Source: Oscillospiraceae bacterium (GTDB lineage: Bacteria > Bacillota > Clostridia > Oscillospirales > Ruminococcaceae). From it: DNA of 44,031 nt. This document shows positions 36,899 to 44,031 of this stretch, in pieces. The notes under the pieces are model-generated. The model was not told where the DNA came from. It worked only from the letters and a program-made list of their open reading frames with translations, and searched no databases. The stretch spans positions 1 to 44,031 of the forward strand of contig JALEOL010000080.1 in NCBI GenBank assembly GCA_022766785.1, written 5' to 3'. The position numbers were made by a program, and so were the translations under genes. Position 1 is the stretch's first letter; each line of letters opens with the position of its first letter.

Positions 36899-37970
36899 TG
36901 TCCTTGACCTCGCTTTCTATCTGAGGCGGCTTATCCGAGTCTTCAGAAAGCAGCCTGGTGATCTTTTTGCTGAAATATTCGATATAAGGGATAACTCTGC
37001 GGTAATCCAGCCTCATCGGACCTATCACGCCCAGCGTGCCTGCCGGCTTGCCGTCCTTGTAATAGGTGCCGCTGACAAGGCTTGAATTGCTGATCGCGAA
37101 CGTATCCGTGCTGTCCTCTCCGCCGAATTTTATGTTAATTCCCGAAAACGTGCTGTCCAGCAGCGCTGAAAGCTCGTTTTTGTTCTCCAGGAACTTCATA
37201 ACGTCCATCACCGGGAACTCCTGGCATTCGAGGAGGTTGCTCTGACCCTGCACATCAACATTGCCCTGCACAAGATCGTTCGTCAGCTCATACACCGCGT
37301 CAAGCAGCGGCGAGAGCGTTATCATGTAAGCCCCCAGCGCCTCGGTGAGCTTGCTGATGTACTCATCGGTCATCTCAGCAAGGTTCACGCCCTGGAGGTT
37401 CTCGCTGACGAAGTCCGTGAAGAACTGCATCTGCTCGTCTGTCAGGTCGAACTGCATACGGCACACGCGGTTCTTTATCGCGCCGGTGCTGGTGATCATC
37501 AGCAGAACGTACATTCTCCGCCCGGTGGGGATAACGTCCACCTTGGTGATAACGGAGAACTGCGAGACGTGGTTGGTGGAATAGGTCGCGCATTTCGTGA
37601 TCTCTGCAAGCGCCGCAGAAGCGCTCTCGATGATCGCCTCCTCCGGGGAGGAGCTGCTTTCCTGAGCCGCCTTTTCCAGCAGCCCGTCGATCTGATCCAT
37701 ATCCTTCTGCTCCAGCGGCATGGGATCCATCAGATTGTCGATGTAGAACCTGTAGCCCTTATATGTGGGGACTCTTCCTGCGGAGGTATGCGGATGATCA
37801 AGATAACCCTCCTGCTCAAGAGCCGCCATCGTGTTTCTGATCGTGGCAGAGGAGACCGAGATATCTGGTTTCTCGGCAAGCGCCTTTGAACCCACAGGTT
37901 CGCCTGTCCGGATATACTCGTCAACTATCGCCGCGAGTATTTTCATTGCTCTGGTATCCAATCTGACCAC
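36888..37970 (-). CDS. hrcA: Heat-inducible transcription repressor HrcA
   Basis: HrcA represses class I heat-shock genes by binding CIRCE. The protein (357-360 residues) has an N-terminal winged helix with VDEYIRTGEPVGSK, SSATIRNTMAALEQEGYLDHPHTSAGRVPT, a GAF-like central domain and the C-terminal GPMRLDYRRVIPYIEYF. The GTG at 37970 is only three bases from GAGG; a TTG at 37961 is eight bases from AAGG and may be the real start. It is the first gene of the operon and sits just behind its own operator. Confidence 0.96.
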   Translation of the reverse strand: MVRLDTRAMKILAAIVDEYIRTGEPVGSKALAEKPDISVSSATIRNTMAALEQEGYLDHPHTSAGRVPTYKGYRFYIDNLMDPMPLEQKDMDQIDGLLEKAAQESSSSPEEAIIESASAALAEITKCATYSTNHVSQFSVITKVDVIPTGRRMYVLLMITSTGAIKNRVCRMQFDLTDEQMQFFTDFVSENLQGVNLAEMTDEYISKLTEALGAYMITLSPLLDAVYELTNDLVQGNVDVQGQSNLLECQEFPVMDVMKFLENKNELSALLDSTFSGINIKFGGEDSTDTFAISNSSLVSGTYYKDGKPAGTLGVIGPMRLDYRRVIPYIEYFSKKITRLLSEDSDKPPQIESEVKDNGE

Positions 37971-37983
37971 CTTCCTCAGAACT

Positions 37984-38010
37984 TTAGCACTCTGTCTCTC
38001 TGAGTGCTAA
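37984..38010. promoter_or_regulatory. CIRCE operator
   Basis: TTAGCACTC, nine bases, GAGTGCTAA: a perfect match to the CIRCE consensus. It starts four bases after the -10 box on the minus strand and lies between promoter and hrcA, so HrcA autoregulates the whole operon. Confidence 0.98.
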
Positions 38011-38014
38011 ATAT

Positions 38015-38043
38015 AATTTATCATGTTTTCGAGAAAAAGTCAA
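38015..38043 (-). promoter_or_regulatory. Sigma-A promoter of the hrcA operon
   Basis: On the minus strand TTGACT (38043-38038) and TAAATT (38020-38015) are 17 bases apart and immediately precede the CIRCE operator. Confidence 0.85.
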
Positions 38044-38149
38044 GTGTTTTTAGAAAAAAACTCTCCAAACTCGCACATATTTTTCGCAGTCAGTTTGTGC
38101 ACATTCACAACATATAGCTTACAAACGGCATAACCGCCGCAAATACAGC

Positions 38150-38177
38150 GTGCGGATCACCATAAAGGTATCCGCAC
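38150..38177 (-). terminator. Possible weak terminator after gerC
   Basis: GTGCGGAT and ATCCGCAC form an 8-bp stem, extendable by ACC/GGT across a one-base bulge, 6 bases after the gerC stop. No T-run follows on the minus strand, so efficiency is uncertain. Confidence 0.4.
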
Positions 38178-38182
38178 ACAGA

Positions 38183-39106
38183 TCATCTGACGGCAAGCGC
38201 CGCGTTTATCAGGTCGTCAAGCTGCTGCATTGCGGCTTCTTTCAGCTCGTCGGAGAGCGGTTCACCGTTTCTCCTGCGCAGCTTCGCCGAGACCAGCGCT
38301 CCGCCCGTTTCCAGCCTTTCGGCTTTGACGCAGTATGCCTCGCAGCTCACCTCCCTGCCGCCGTGGCTGAACGTCAGCAGGACTTTATCGGAATTGCCGC
38401 CCAGCAGCATTTCTCCGGCGGTGGCACGGCTGTCCAGTCTTCTGCCGAGTTTTCCCTGAAACAGCGCCCTGGAGCCGCTCAGCACAGCCGTCATGCCTTC
38501 CTCGTCAGAGGTCATTCCAAAGCCGTTTATCTCCGGCGAGAAACAGGGTATCAGCGTCTGCCTCCCTGCCGCCGTGTCGTTGATGATATCCAGCAGGTAC
38601 GCCCTTGGCGAGCTGCCGGTGCGGTAGGCGTTCTCGATCATGTCCACCGGCTTTTCTGCGGCGGTAATGCCCTCGGTGAAATGCAGATCCGTCAGCAGTT
38701 CCGGGTCGTCAGAGCAGCACACCAGCATTTTCAGACTGCACCGCATATCCCGTGCGGCGGTCTCCAGCACCGGGGTCACGTCCGTGCCGGTAAAGCCGCT
38801 GCCCAGAATAAGCAGCCTTGTTTCGCTCATATAGATCTTCCTGCCGTCTGTGAGGGAAATATCGTCCACCGCAGCCGCAAAGGTTTTACCCTTTCCCGTG
38901 ACTTTGATCACATTCTCGTTTGAGGGGTCGATCTCACCGCCGCTCCCTCCCCCGGCGCTGAAAAGCAGTGCGCTCACGGTGTATTCTTCCCCGTCGGTAT
39001 CCACCGCAGCCGCCTGAATGACAGCCCGGTCGCCAAGCTCGGTGGCTTCACAGCCGCAAAGCAGCGTTATTCCTGCCAGAACCGCCGCCGCAAACAAACG
39101 CTTCAT
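38183..39106 (-). CDS. gerC: Germinant receptor C subunit, Ger(x)C family lipoprotein
   Basis: 307 residues. The N-terminus is a lipoprotein signal with lipobox LCGC (acylated Cys19), followed by TELGDRAVIQAAAVD, the Ger(x)C opening motif that in Bacillus reads like NRELNELALV. The middle has KTFAAAVDDISLTDGRKIYMSETRLLILG, typical of domain 1. At 307 residues it is shorter than the usual 370-400, with a reduced C-terminal domain. In Bacillus the C subunit is anchored to the outer face of the spore inner membrane and is needed for nutrient-triggered germination. AAGGAGG seven bases before the ATG at 39106 sets the start; ATGA overlap with gerB. Confidence 0.85.
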   Translation of the reverse strand: MKRLFAAAVLAGITLLCGCEATELGDRAVIQAAAVDTDGEEYTVSALLFSAGGGSGGEIDPSNENVIKVTGKGKTFAAAVDDISLTDGRKIYMSETRLLILGSGFTGTDVTPVLETAARDMRCSLKMLVCCSDDPELLTDLHFTEGITAAEKPVDMIENAYRTGSSPRAYLLDIINDTAAGRQTLIPCFSPEINGFGMTSDEEGMTAVLSGSRALFQGKLGRRLDSRATAGEMLLGGNSDKVLLTFSHGGREVSCEAYCVKAERLETGGALVSAKLRRRNGEPLSDELKEAAMQQLDDLINAALAVR

Positions 39107-40008
39107 TCGCCGCCCTCCTTCTTTCGCAGTTCGCCAAGTATCGAAAACGCGGAAAACAGCATCATTCCGCACCGGAACGCTGCCGCGAGCAGCCACACGG
39201 CGCAGGCAAGCCCGTCCAGCCGCTTGAACAGCACTATATCCGAAAGCGAAGCCGCAGCCGCCAGAGGATACCCGGTCATGGTCTGGTACTCTCCCAGGAC
39301 CGCCCCAAAAAACGCGCACAGCAGCACCGCCGACAGCGTCCCTGCAAGTGCGAACCACATCCCTGCCGCCCCGGAACGCGTGCCCGACCCGGCGTCCCGG
39401 CTCACCCTAACATACGGCAAAAGCGCCGCGAAAACCAGGTACTCTCCGCTTCGCGTGAGCCTTTCGAAAAGGTCTGAAACGAACAGCTCCGTCGTCCATT
39501 GGGGCAGCTCCCGGTCAAACCGCATATACGGGATATCAGCAAGCGCCATCAGCAGGGTCACTGCCGCCGCTGCCGCAAGGAACAGCACACCTGCCCTTGC
39601 AAGCGCCTCCGCGCCTTTCACCGCCGCGTACACCGCAAAGCCAAGCAGGAGCAGCGCAAGCAGCAGCCCCGGCATTCCCGGCAGAAGTATCCGCTGCGCG
39701 AACTCGGCGGAATATGTCACCGTTCTTGCGGTAAAGCCGCCCAGCAGGAACGCCGCTCCCACCGCCGCCACCCAGCCGAAGAACCGGTTTTTTCTCCATA
39801 CCGCCGCGTAAAAAGCTCTGCCCTTAAAGGAATACACCAGCACCGGCAGAGCCAGCAGGAACCGAATCAGCTCCGCGGTCAGCACCGCCGCAAGCCCCGT
39901 TCCGCCGAAGCCGCCGCTCGTGGGGTACACAAGCTCCGCCGATATCCTCATCAGCAGTAGAATGCAGAACAGCTGCGGAGCGCTTATCTTGTGAGAATTA
40001 TCCTGCAT
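39103..40008 (-). CDS. gerB: Germinant receptor B subunit (GerAB-type permease)
   Basis: About 301 residues, almost entirely hydrophobic, with some eight to ten membrane helices of the amino acid/polyamine transporter (APC) fold. The opening KISAPQLFCILLLMRISAEL and the central WTTELFVSDLFERL are recognisable of GerAB/GerBB permeases, which bind the germinant. Length is below the usual 360. GAGGAG is five bases before the ATG at 40008; a GTG at 40014 overlaps this site and is less likely. It starts two bases after the gerA stop and overlaps gerC by four bases. Its ligand cannot be predicted. Confidence 0.87.
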   Translation of the reverse strand: MQDNSHKISAPQLFCILLLMRISAELVYPTSGGFGGTGLAAVLTAELIRFLLALPVLVYSFKGRAFYAAVWRKNRFFGWVAAVGAAFLLGGFTARTVTYSAEFAQRILLPGMPGLLLALLLLGFAVYAAVKGAEALARAGVLFLAAAAAVTLLMALADIPYMRFDRELPQWTTELFVSDLFERLTRSGEYLVFAALLPYVRVSRDAGSGTRSGAAGMWFALAGTLSAVLLCAFFGAVLGEYQTMTGYPLAAAASLSDIVLFKRLDGLACAVWLLAAAFRCGMMLFSAFSILGELRKKEGGE

Positions 40009-40010
40009 GT

Positions 40011-41501
40011 TCACTCCTCGCTCACATGGCTGCCGTTAAGCCCCTGAATTGTGACATCGCCTTTCTGGAGCCGCCGCCAGCCTGCCCTCACCAGCATATC
40101 CCGGCTGCTGTCCGGGTCAAACGGGGATATCGGCGACATATACGGAATGCCGTAGGTGTTGAGTGAGCACATCTTGATGATAATTACCCCGGCTGCGAGC
40201 AGAAGCCCGTACAGCCCGAAGATCCCCCCTGCGAGGATATAGATGAACCGCAGCAGAACTGTCCTCTCATACAGCGCCGGCACAACGAAGCTGCAAAGAC
40301 CGCTCAGCGCCACAATCAGCACCATGGGAGCGCCCACCAGCCCGGCGTTCACCGTGATATCGCCGATAACGATACCGCCGACTACCCCTATCGCGTGACC
40401 TATCGGGCGCGGCAGACGTATCCCGGCTTCCCGCAGTATCTCATACATGAAGTGTATCAGCAGACATTCCGCCATAAGTGAATAGGGGGCGGTCTGCTCG
40501 GCGGCGGCGAGGTTCAGTATCAGCGCCGAGGGCAGCATCTCCGGCGAATACGCCGCCACCGCAACATATGCTCCGGGCAGGAACAGCGTGATAAAATACG
40601 CCGCAAGCCTTACTATTCTTATAAAAAGCGCGTAGAACGGCTTCTGTGTGTAGTCGTCCAGCGTCTGGAAATTCTCAATGAAAAGATACGGCACAGTCAG
40701 TGCGAACGGCGTTCCGTCCACCAGTATCCCAACCCTGCCCTCGTACAGCTTGGCTGCGAAGCTGTCCGGGCGCTCGCAGGTGCCGCATTCCGAAAAGAAC
40801 CAGCCGCCGCTGCCCTCCAGGAACGGCTGTATATAGCCGCTCTCGAGTATTGTGTTGAGCTTCACCTGCTTCAGCCTGCGCTTTACGTCCTCCAGCAGCG
40901 CCGGGGACACCTTGTCGCTGAGATAGCACAGGCAGATATCCGTATTGCTGCGCTCCCCCATGACCGACATCTCGAACACCAGCGTGGGGGACTTTATCCT
41001 GCGGCGTATCAGCGCCATATTCTTGCGAATGACCTCGACGAAGCCCTCTCTGCTGCCCCGGACGTTGAGCTGAACGGAAGGCTCGTCCACCCCTCTCGCC
41101 GCGTAACCCTGGATACCGATAGCGATACCCCGGGAGCAGCCGTCCGCCAGCACTATCGCAAAGCCGCTCTGGAGCTTCAGCGTGAGATCCCCGAGGTTCT
41201 TTATCTCCAGCTGCTCCGCCGCGATAAGGTATTTTTCGAACAGCCGGGCTATGACCTCCTCCGGCGGCAGCCGCTCCTCTCCGACATCTTTCAGATTGTT
41301 GTAGATAAGCTGCGCCAGCGTGTCCGTGTCCGCCATTCCCTCGCATGTAATTACCGCAATGCGGCAGCCGGACAGCATTCCGTCCTTGATTATAACGTCG
41401 CTGGAGCCGCCGGTGAATTGCTTCAGCCGCCTGAGATTTTCCTCAAGGGACTTGTCCAGCGGAAGCTCCGGCGGCAGAGATGTGTGTACGCTCTCTTCCA
41501 T
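40011..41501 (-). CDS. gerA: Germinant receptor A subunit (GerA family)
   Basis: The 496-residue protein has a soluble N-terminal domain (about 20-290) with the family block FVEVIRKNMALIRRRIKSP and EGSGGWFFSECGTCERPD, then four to five membrane helices from about 295 on, including RPIGHAIGVVGGIVIGD, GAPMVLIVALSGL and a C-terminal PYMSPISPFDP motif. All are typical of GerAA/GerBA. In Bacillus A subunits oligomerise into an ion channel opened by germinants. AAGG seven bases before the ATG at 41501 sets the start. A sigma-G-like sequence lies upstream. Confidence 0.94.
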   Translation of the reverse strand: MEESVHTSLPPELPLDKSLEENLRRLKQFTGGSSDVIIKDGMLSGCRIAVITCEGMADTDTLAQLIYNNLKDVGEERLPPEEVIARLFEKYLIAAEQLEIKNLGDLTLKLQSGFAIVLADGCSRGIAIGIQGYAARGVDEPSVQLNVRGSREGFVEVIRKNMALIRRRIKSPTLVFEMSVMGERSNTDICLCYLSDKVSPALLEDVKRRLKQVKLNTILESGYIQPFLEGSGGWFFSECGTCERPDSFAAKLYEGRVGILVDGTPFALTVPYLFIENFQTLDDYTQKPFYALFIRIVRLAAYFITLFLPGAYVAVAAYSPEMLPSALILNLAAAEQTAPYSLMAECLLIHFMYEILREAGIRLPRPIGHAIGVVGGIVIGDITVNAGLVGAPMVLIVALSGLCSFVVPALYERTVLLRFIYILAGGIFGLYGLLLAAGVIIIKMCSLNTYGIPYMSPISPFDPDSSRDMLVRAGWRRLQKGDVTIQGLNGSHVSEE

Positions 41502-41522
41502 GCCTGCACCTTCTTTCTGACA

Positions 41523-41551
41523 TATATTCTGCATTTTGTGCCGAATTATTC
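41523..41551 (-). promoter_or_regulatory. Possible sigma-G-like promoter of gerA
   Basis: On the minus strand GAATA (41551-41547) and GAATATA (41529-41523) are 17 bases apart. The first matches the sigma-G -35 pattern; the second matches the -10 pattern only partly. The call rests mainly on the expected forespore expression of ger operons. Confidence 0.25.
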
Positions 41552-41602
41552 ATATCTCCCGGCGTTGATCCAAATCAATGAGCCAAGAAAGCTGAGCGCA
41601 CC

Positions 41603-41637
41603 ACAAGAATTGTCCTGTTTTGTATTGCAATTCTTGT
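41603..41637. promoter_or_regulatory. 10-bp inverted repeat overlapping the -35 of the diguanylate cyclase gene
   Basis: ACAAGAATTG (41603-41612) and CAATTCTTGT (41628-41637) are perfect inverted copies 15 bases apart. The right arm overlaps the -35 box at 41625-41630, as expected for a repressor operator. Confidence 0.5.
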
Positions 41638-41653
41638 TTGAATGTGATATAAT
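41625..41653 (+). promoter_or_regulatory. Promoter of the diguanylate cyclase gene
   Basis: TTGCAA (41625-41630), 17 bases, perfect TATAAT (41648-41653), with TG one base before the -10 (extended -10). It lies 57 bases before the ATG at 41711; AAGGGG precedes that ATG. Confidence 0.8.
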
Positions 41654-41710
41654 GGTAATATCGGCAGATCGTAATTTGTCGAAAAACCTATTAAAAAGGG
41701 GATATAAATC

Positions 41711-43558
41711 ATGACAGAAACAGGGAGCGCAACCGAGGACAGAGAAATAATAAGCCTTAAAACAAAAGCATTCATAGCTGATCTTCTGTCAAGTGTGAAT
41801 ATAGACGACAGTATCCGGGATATTATAAGCCATATAATAGAAGAAGTGGGAAAATTCACCCATTCGGATATGGTATGCATTTACGAAGCCGGAACAGAAA
41901 CGGATCGCGTTACAAAAGAATACCAGTGGAGATCCGGCGAACAGGTCGTTGAAGACGAAAAAACACAAGCGATACAGGAACGCGGTCTGGGCGACTGGAT
42001 CAGGACTCTCAACATGAAAAAACTGGTATTGATCGAGAACAGAGAATCTGTAAAGGACAGCTTTCCCCGGGAATATGAAAGAATGGAGAAGCAGGGCATT
42101 CAGGCATTCCTGATCATTCCACTGTATATCAAGAACAAAATGCCGTCCTGCATGTGCCTGATAAATCCCGACCTGCCGGAATTTGCATTGCTGGAGAAAA
42201 CATGGCTGTACTTAGGTCAGGAGATCGGATTATATTACAACCAGGAGAGGATAAACCGCAAATATCTGATGTTTATGGAGGGTATCCGCTCCAGTAACCT
42301 GTCGGAATTTCTGGTGGATTACACCGCCAAGAGGTACGAAGCGCTCCGTATAACCAGAGTGCTCAGCAATGTTATCCCGGAACAGGGAGAGTGGGAGTGG
42401 ATAAGGAAGTTTTATGCGTCCATAATCAAGCCTGAATACCGCGAGGAATTCCTGAGAAGAACCGGGCAGGAATACATGGAAACATTCCTGTGTAAAGAGC
42501 AGAACTCTTTTTCTATCGACCTTGAGCGTGAGGTAAACGGCAATAACACATGGTTCCGTCTGGAGTTTTCCGTTGTATCTGTTGACGAAAACGGACATCT
42601 GGAGCGATTTGTCGTGCTCGTCAAGGATATCACCCAGATGAAGAAGGAAGAGGAAGAACACCACCAGATGATCAAGGCGCTGAGCAGCTTCTACAAGGTG
42701 AGCTTCATGATCGACATGGAAAATGGCATGACCCAGGTAATAAAACATTCGGACACATTTATAAAACATTATCCCGACGGAATGATGCCGTATAATGTAT
42801 TTCTGGAAACATTCAGCGATCAGATGGTGGAAAAAGAATACACTCAGTCTGTCCGCGAATTTATGGATCTCGATACTATGGAGCAGCGAATGAAAGACGC
42901 TGATGTTCTTTCCTGCGAATACCACGGAAAACAGATCGAATGGGGACGTATCGTCCTTGCTCCGGCAAAGTGGGATCAGTCCGGAAGGCTTCAAAAGGTG
43001 GTTTTTGCCGTACAGGATATCACGGAGCAGAAGACCCGTGAGGAATGGCTCCAGTTCAAGATGGAACACGATGAGCTGACCGGAGCGCTTAACCGAACTG
43101 CTTTCAGCAGAGTCACCAAGATGCTTGAAAGCTCCGTGACGCCTTTTGCCCTCGTGCTGCTGGATATTGACAAATTCAAGTCGATCAACGATAATTACGG
43201 GCATGATGTCGGAGACCTGGTGCTGTCCAGGCTCGTATCTGTCCTTAACGAAGAAATGCGCGCAGTTGATAAGGTCTTTCGTCTGGGCGGCGATGAATTC
43301 GCTGTTATAATGAATCGGCTGACATCGGCACAGGCAGGTTTGGTAAAGAAGACTATCGAGAGCGTAAACAATACTATAACGTCCTGCACAAATGAACTGC
43401 CGCCGTTTACTATCAGCGCAGGCGTGACATTTACAGCGTCAGGATATAACGAGACCGTATATCACAATGCGGACAAGGCGCTTTATCGCACAAAGGAAAC
43501 CACCCATAAGGGCTGCACCGTTTTTGAAGAAATGGAACCCGTCAGCGAGGCGCAATGA
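41711..43558 (+). CDS. GAF/PAS-GGDEF diguanylate cyclase
   Basis: The 615-residue protein probably makes cyclic di-GMP. An N-terminal GAF-like sensor (about 17-177) is followed by two PAS-like domains (about 205-310, ending VVLVKDITQ, and 318-442, ending FAVQDITEQ) and a GGDEF domain (about 450-608). The active site is intact: DIDKFKSIND, then GGDEF at 526-530. An RxxD product-inhibition site (Arg517-Asp520) lies exactly five residues before it, so feedback inhibition by c-di-GMP is expected. No signal peptide or membrane helix is seen, so it is a cytosolic sensor; the signal is unknown. It stands alone with its own promoter. Base composition looks more AT-rich than the adjacent ger genes. 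Confidence 0.94.
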   Translation: MTETGSATEDREIISLKTKAFIADLLSSVNIDDSIRDIISHIIEEVGKFTHSDMVCIYEAGTETDRVTKEYQWRSGEQVVEDEKTQAIQERGLGDWIRTLNMKKLVLIENRESVKDSFPREYERMEKQGIQAFLIIPLYIKNKMPSCMCLINPDLPEFALLEKTWLYLGQEIGLYYNQERINRKYLMFMEGIRSSNLSEFLVDYTAKRYEALRITRVLSNVIPEQGEWEWIRKFYASIIKPEYREEFLRRTGQEYMETFLCKEQNSFSIDLEREVNGNNTWFRLEFSVVSVDENGHLERFVVLVKDITQMKKEEEEHHQMIKALSSFYKVSFMIDMENGMTQVIKHSDTFIKHYPDGMMPYNVFLETFSDQMVEKEYTQSVREFMDLDTMEQRMKDADVLSCEYHGKQIEWGRIVLAPAKWDQSGRLQKVVFAVQDITEQKTREEWLQFKMEHDELTGALNRTAFSRVTKMLESSVTPFALVLLDIDKFKSINDNYGHDVGDLVLSRLVSVLNEEMRAVDKVFRLGGDEFAVIMNRLTSAQAGLVKKTIESVNNTITSCTNELPPFTISAGVTFTASGYNETVYHNADKALYRTKETTHKGCTVFEEMEPVSEAQ

Positions 43559-43604
43559 CAAGGTCGCCGGACAGCCGGGGAAGCAGGAGATCGGGATTTA
43601 GATT

Positions 43605-43804
43605 AATTCGGAATGCGGAATTCGGAATGCGGAATTAATGTTACCGCTTCGCGGTAGATATGATTGTATGCGAAGTCGAATGCTGCCAAGACAAGGAATT
43701 CATTCTTTTAATTGTGCAGCTGCCTTTAATCCAGCATACAATCCTGATCCGTCCCCGAAGGGGACACATTCAATTCAGAATTCCGCATTCCGAATTCCGA
43801 ATTC
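43605..43804. repeat. Palindromic intergenic repeat ending at the valS stop codon
   Basis: A 20-bp perfect inverted repeat (43617-43636 with 43779-43798) encloses another perfect 10-bp one, GATTGTATGC (43662-43671) with GCATACAATC (43734-43743). The left arm itself contains two tandem copies of a GGAATGCGGAATT unit. Smaller hairpins (CCGCTTCGCGG, GTCCCCGAAGGGGAC) lie inside. No ORF of note is present. It occupies nearly all the space between the diguanylate cyclase and valS and could act as a bidirectional terminator or be a MITE/REP-type repeat. Confidence 0.7.
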
Positions 43805-44031
43805 ACTTCAGCCCCTCGATAGAAGCGTTGATCTTCGCCAGTTTCTCCTCTGCCTTAGCAAGCTTTGCACGCTCGTTCTCGATCTGCTGCGCCGGAGCCT
43901 TTGCGAGGAATCCGGGGTTGTTCAGCTTCTTTGACAGGAACTCGATGTCCTTTTCAGCGGCTTTCTTTTCCTTGTCCAGACGTGCAAGTTCCTTTTCCTT
44001 GTCAACAAGCTCGCCCATCGGGATAAATACA
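43803..44031 (-). CDS. valS: Valine--tRNA ligase (partial, C-terminal end only)
   Basis: Reading on the minus strand into the window edge gives the last 75 residues, starting within VFIPMGELVDKEKELARLDKE and continuing as a heptad-rich helix with KLNNPGFLAKAPAQQIENERAKL. This is the C-terminal coiled coil of bacterial ValRS, which contacts tRNA-Val; the KLxNxxFxxKAP motif is diagnostic. The catalytic part lies beyond the window. The stop codon (43803-43805) overlaps the end of the palindromic repeat. Confidence 0.93.
   Translation of the reverse strand, partial: VFIPMGELVDKEKELARLDKEKKAAEKDIEFLSKKLNNPGFLAKAPAQQIENERAKLAKAEEKLAKINASIEGLK

Overview
The window looks like chromosomal core DNA from a Gram-positive, low-to-mid GC Clostridia member, most likely Oscillospiraceae/Ruminococcaceae (Ruminococcus-like). 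This is inferred from gene content (RemA, SpoVG, Asp23, PASTA kinase, HrcA/CIRCE, Ger-type germinant receptor, YugP-type protease, Cthe_2159-type protein), from AGGAGG-type ribosome binding sites and from sigma-A promoters with 17-18 bp spacers. No rRNA, tRNA, CRISPR, phage or intact insertion sequence was seen. Most genes lie on the minus strand.

Region 1 (1-5250, minus): the 5' part of an Asp23/Gls24 gene runs off the left edge. Then comes a lysine-branch operon, transcribed asd-dapA-dapB-ACT protein-MscS channel. It starts from a clear promoter and a lysine riboswitch (L-box) with a terminator/antiterminator switch. A 233-bp MITE-like palindromic element flanked by TA lies between the riboswitch terminator and asd. 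Region 2 (5318-10119, plus): divergent queA, then a three-gene cassette of VTC-domain polyphosphate polymerase, DUF4956 membrane protein and Cthe_2159-type beta-helix lipoprotein.

Region 3 (10189-25940, minus): a long, tightly packed housekeeping run, read murC-tgt-remA-gmk-priA-def-def-fmt-yugP-rsmB-rlmN-prpC-prkC-rsgA-thiN. This is the conserved Firmicutes gmk/priA/fmt/prkC block, here without rpoZ, coaBC or rpe, with a duplicated deformylase, and with murC and tgt at the head. The prkC kinase has its own promoter, and rsgA lacks an ordinary start codon. spoVG diverges from murC.

Region 4 (26334-33050, minus): ddl-DUF1934-argS-yfhO-NUDIX, expressed from a promoter upstream of ddl. Region 5 (33157-38043, minus): the heat-shock operon hrcA-grpE-dnaK-dnaJ with a perfect CIRCE operator. 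Region 6 (38150-41552, minus): a gerA-gerB-gerC germinant-receptor operon, implying a spore former. Region 7 (41603-43558, plus): a GAF/PAS/GGDEF diguanylate cyclase with a palindrome over its -35 box. A roughly 200-bp palindromic repeat then reaches the stop codon of valS, whose 3' end is at the right edge.

Functionally the window combines peptidoglycan precursor supply (lysine/meso-DAP branch, MurC, Ddl), translation and its quality control (Def, Fmt, RsmB, RlmN, QueA, Tgt, RsgA, ArgS, ValS), signalling (PrkC/PrpC, diguanylate cyclase), stress response and sporulation/germination. No self-contained new defence or mobile system was found. The least explained items are the element inserted in the riboswitch-controlled leader, the stand-alone ACT protein and MscS channel at the end of the lysine operon, the VTC/DUF4956/beta-helix cassette, and the apparent AUU start of rsgA.
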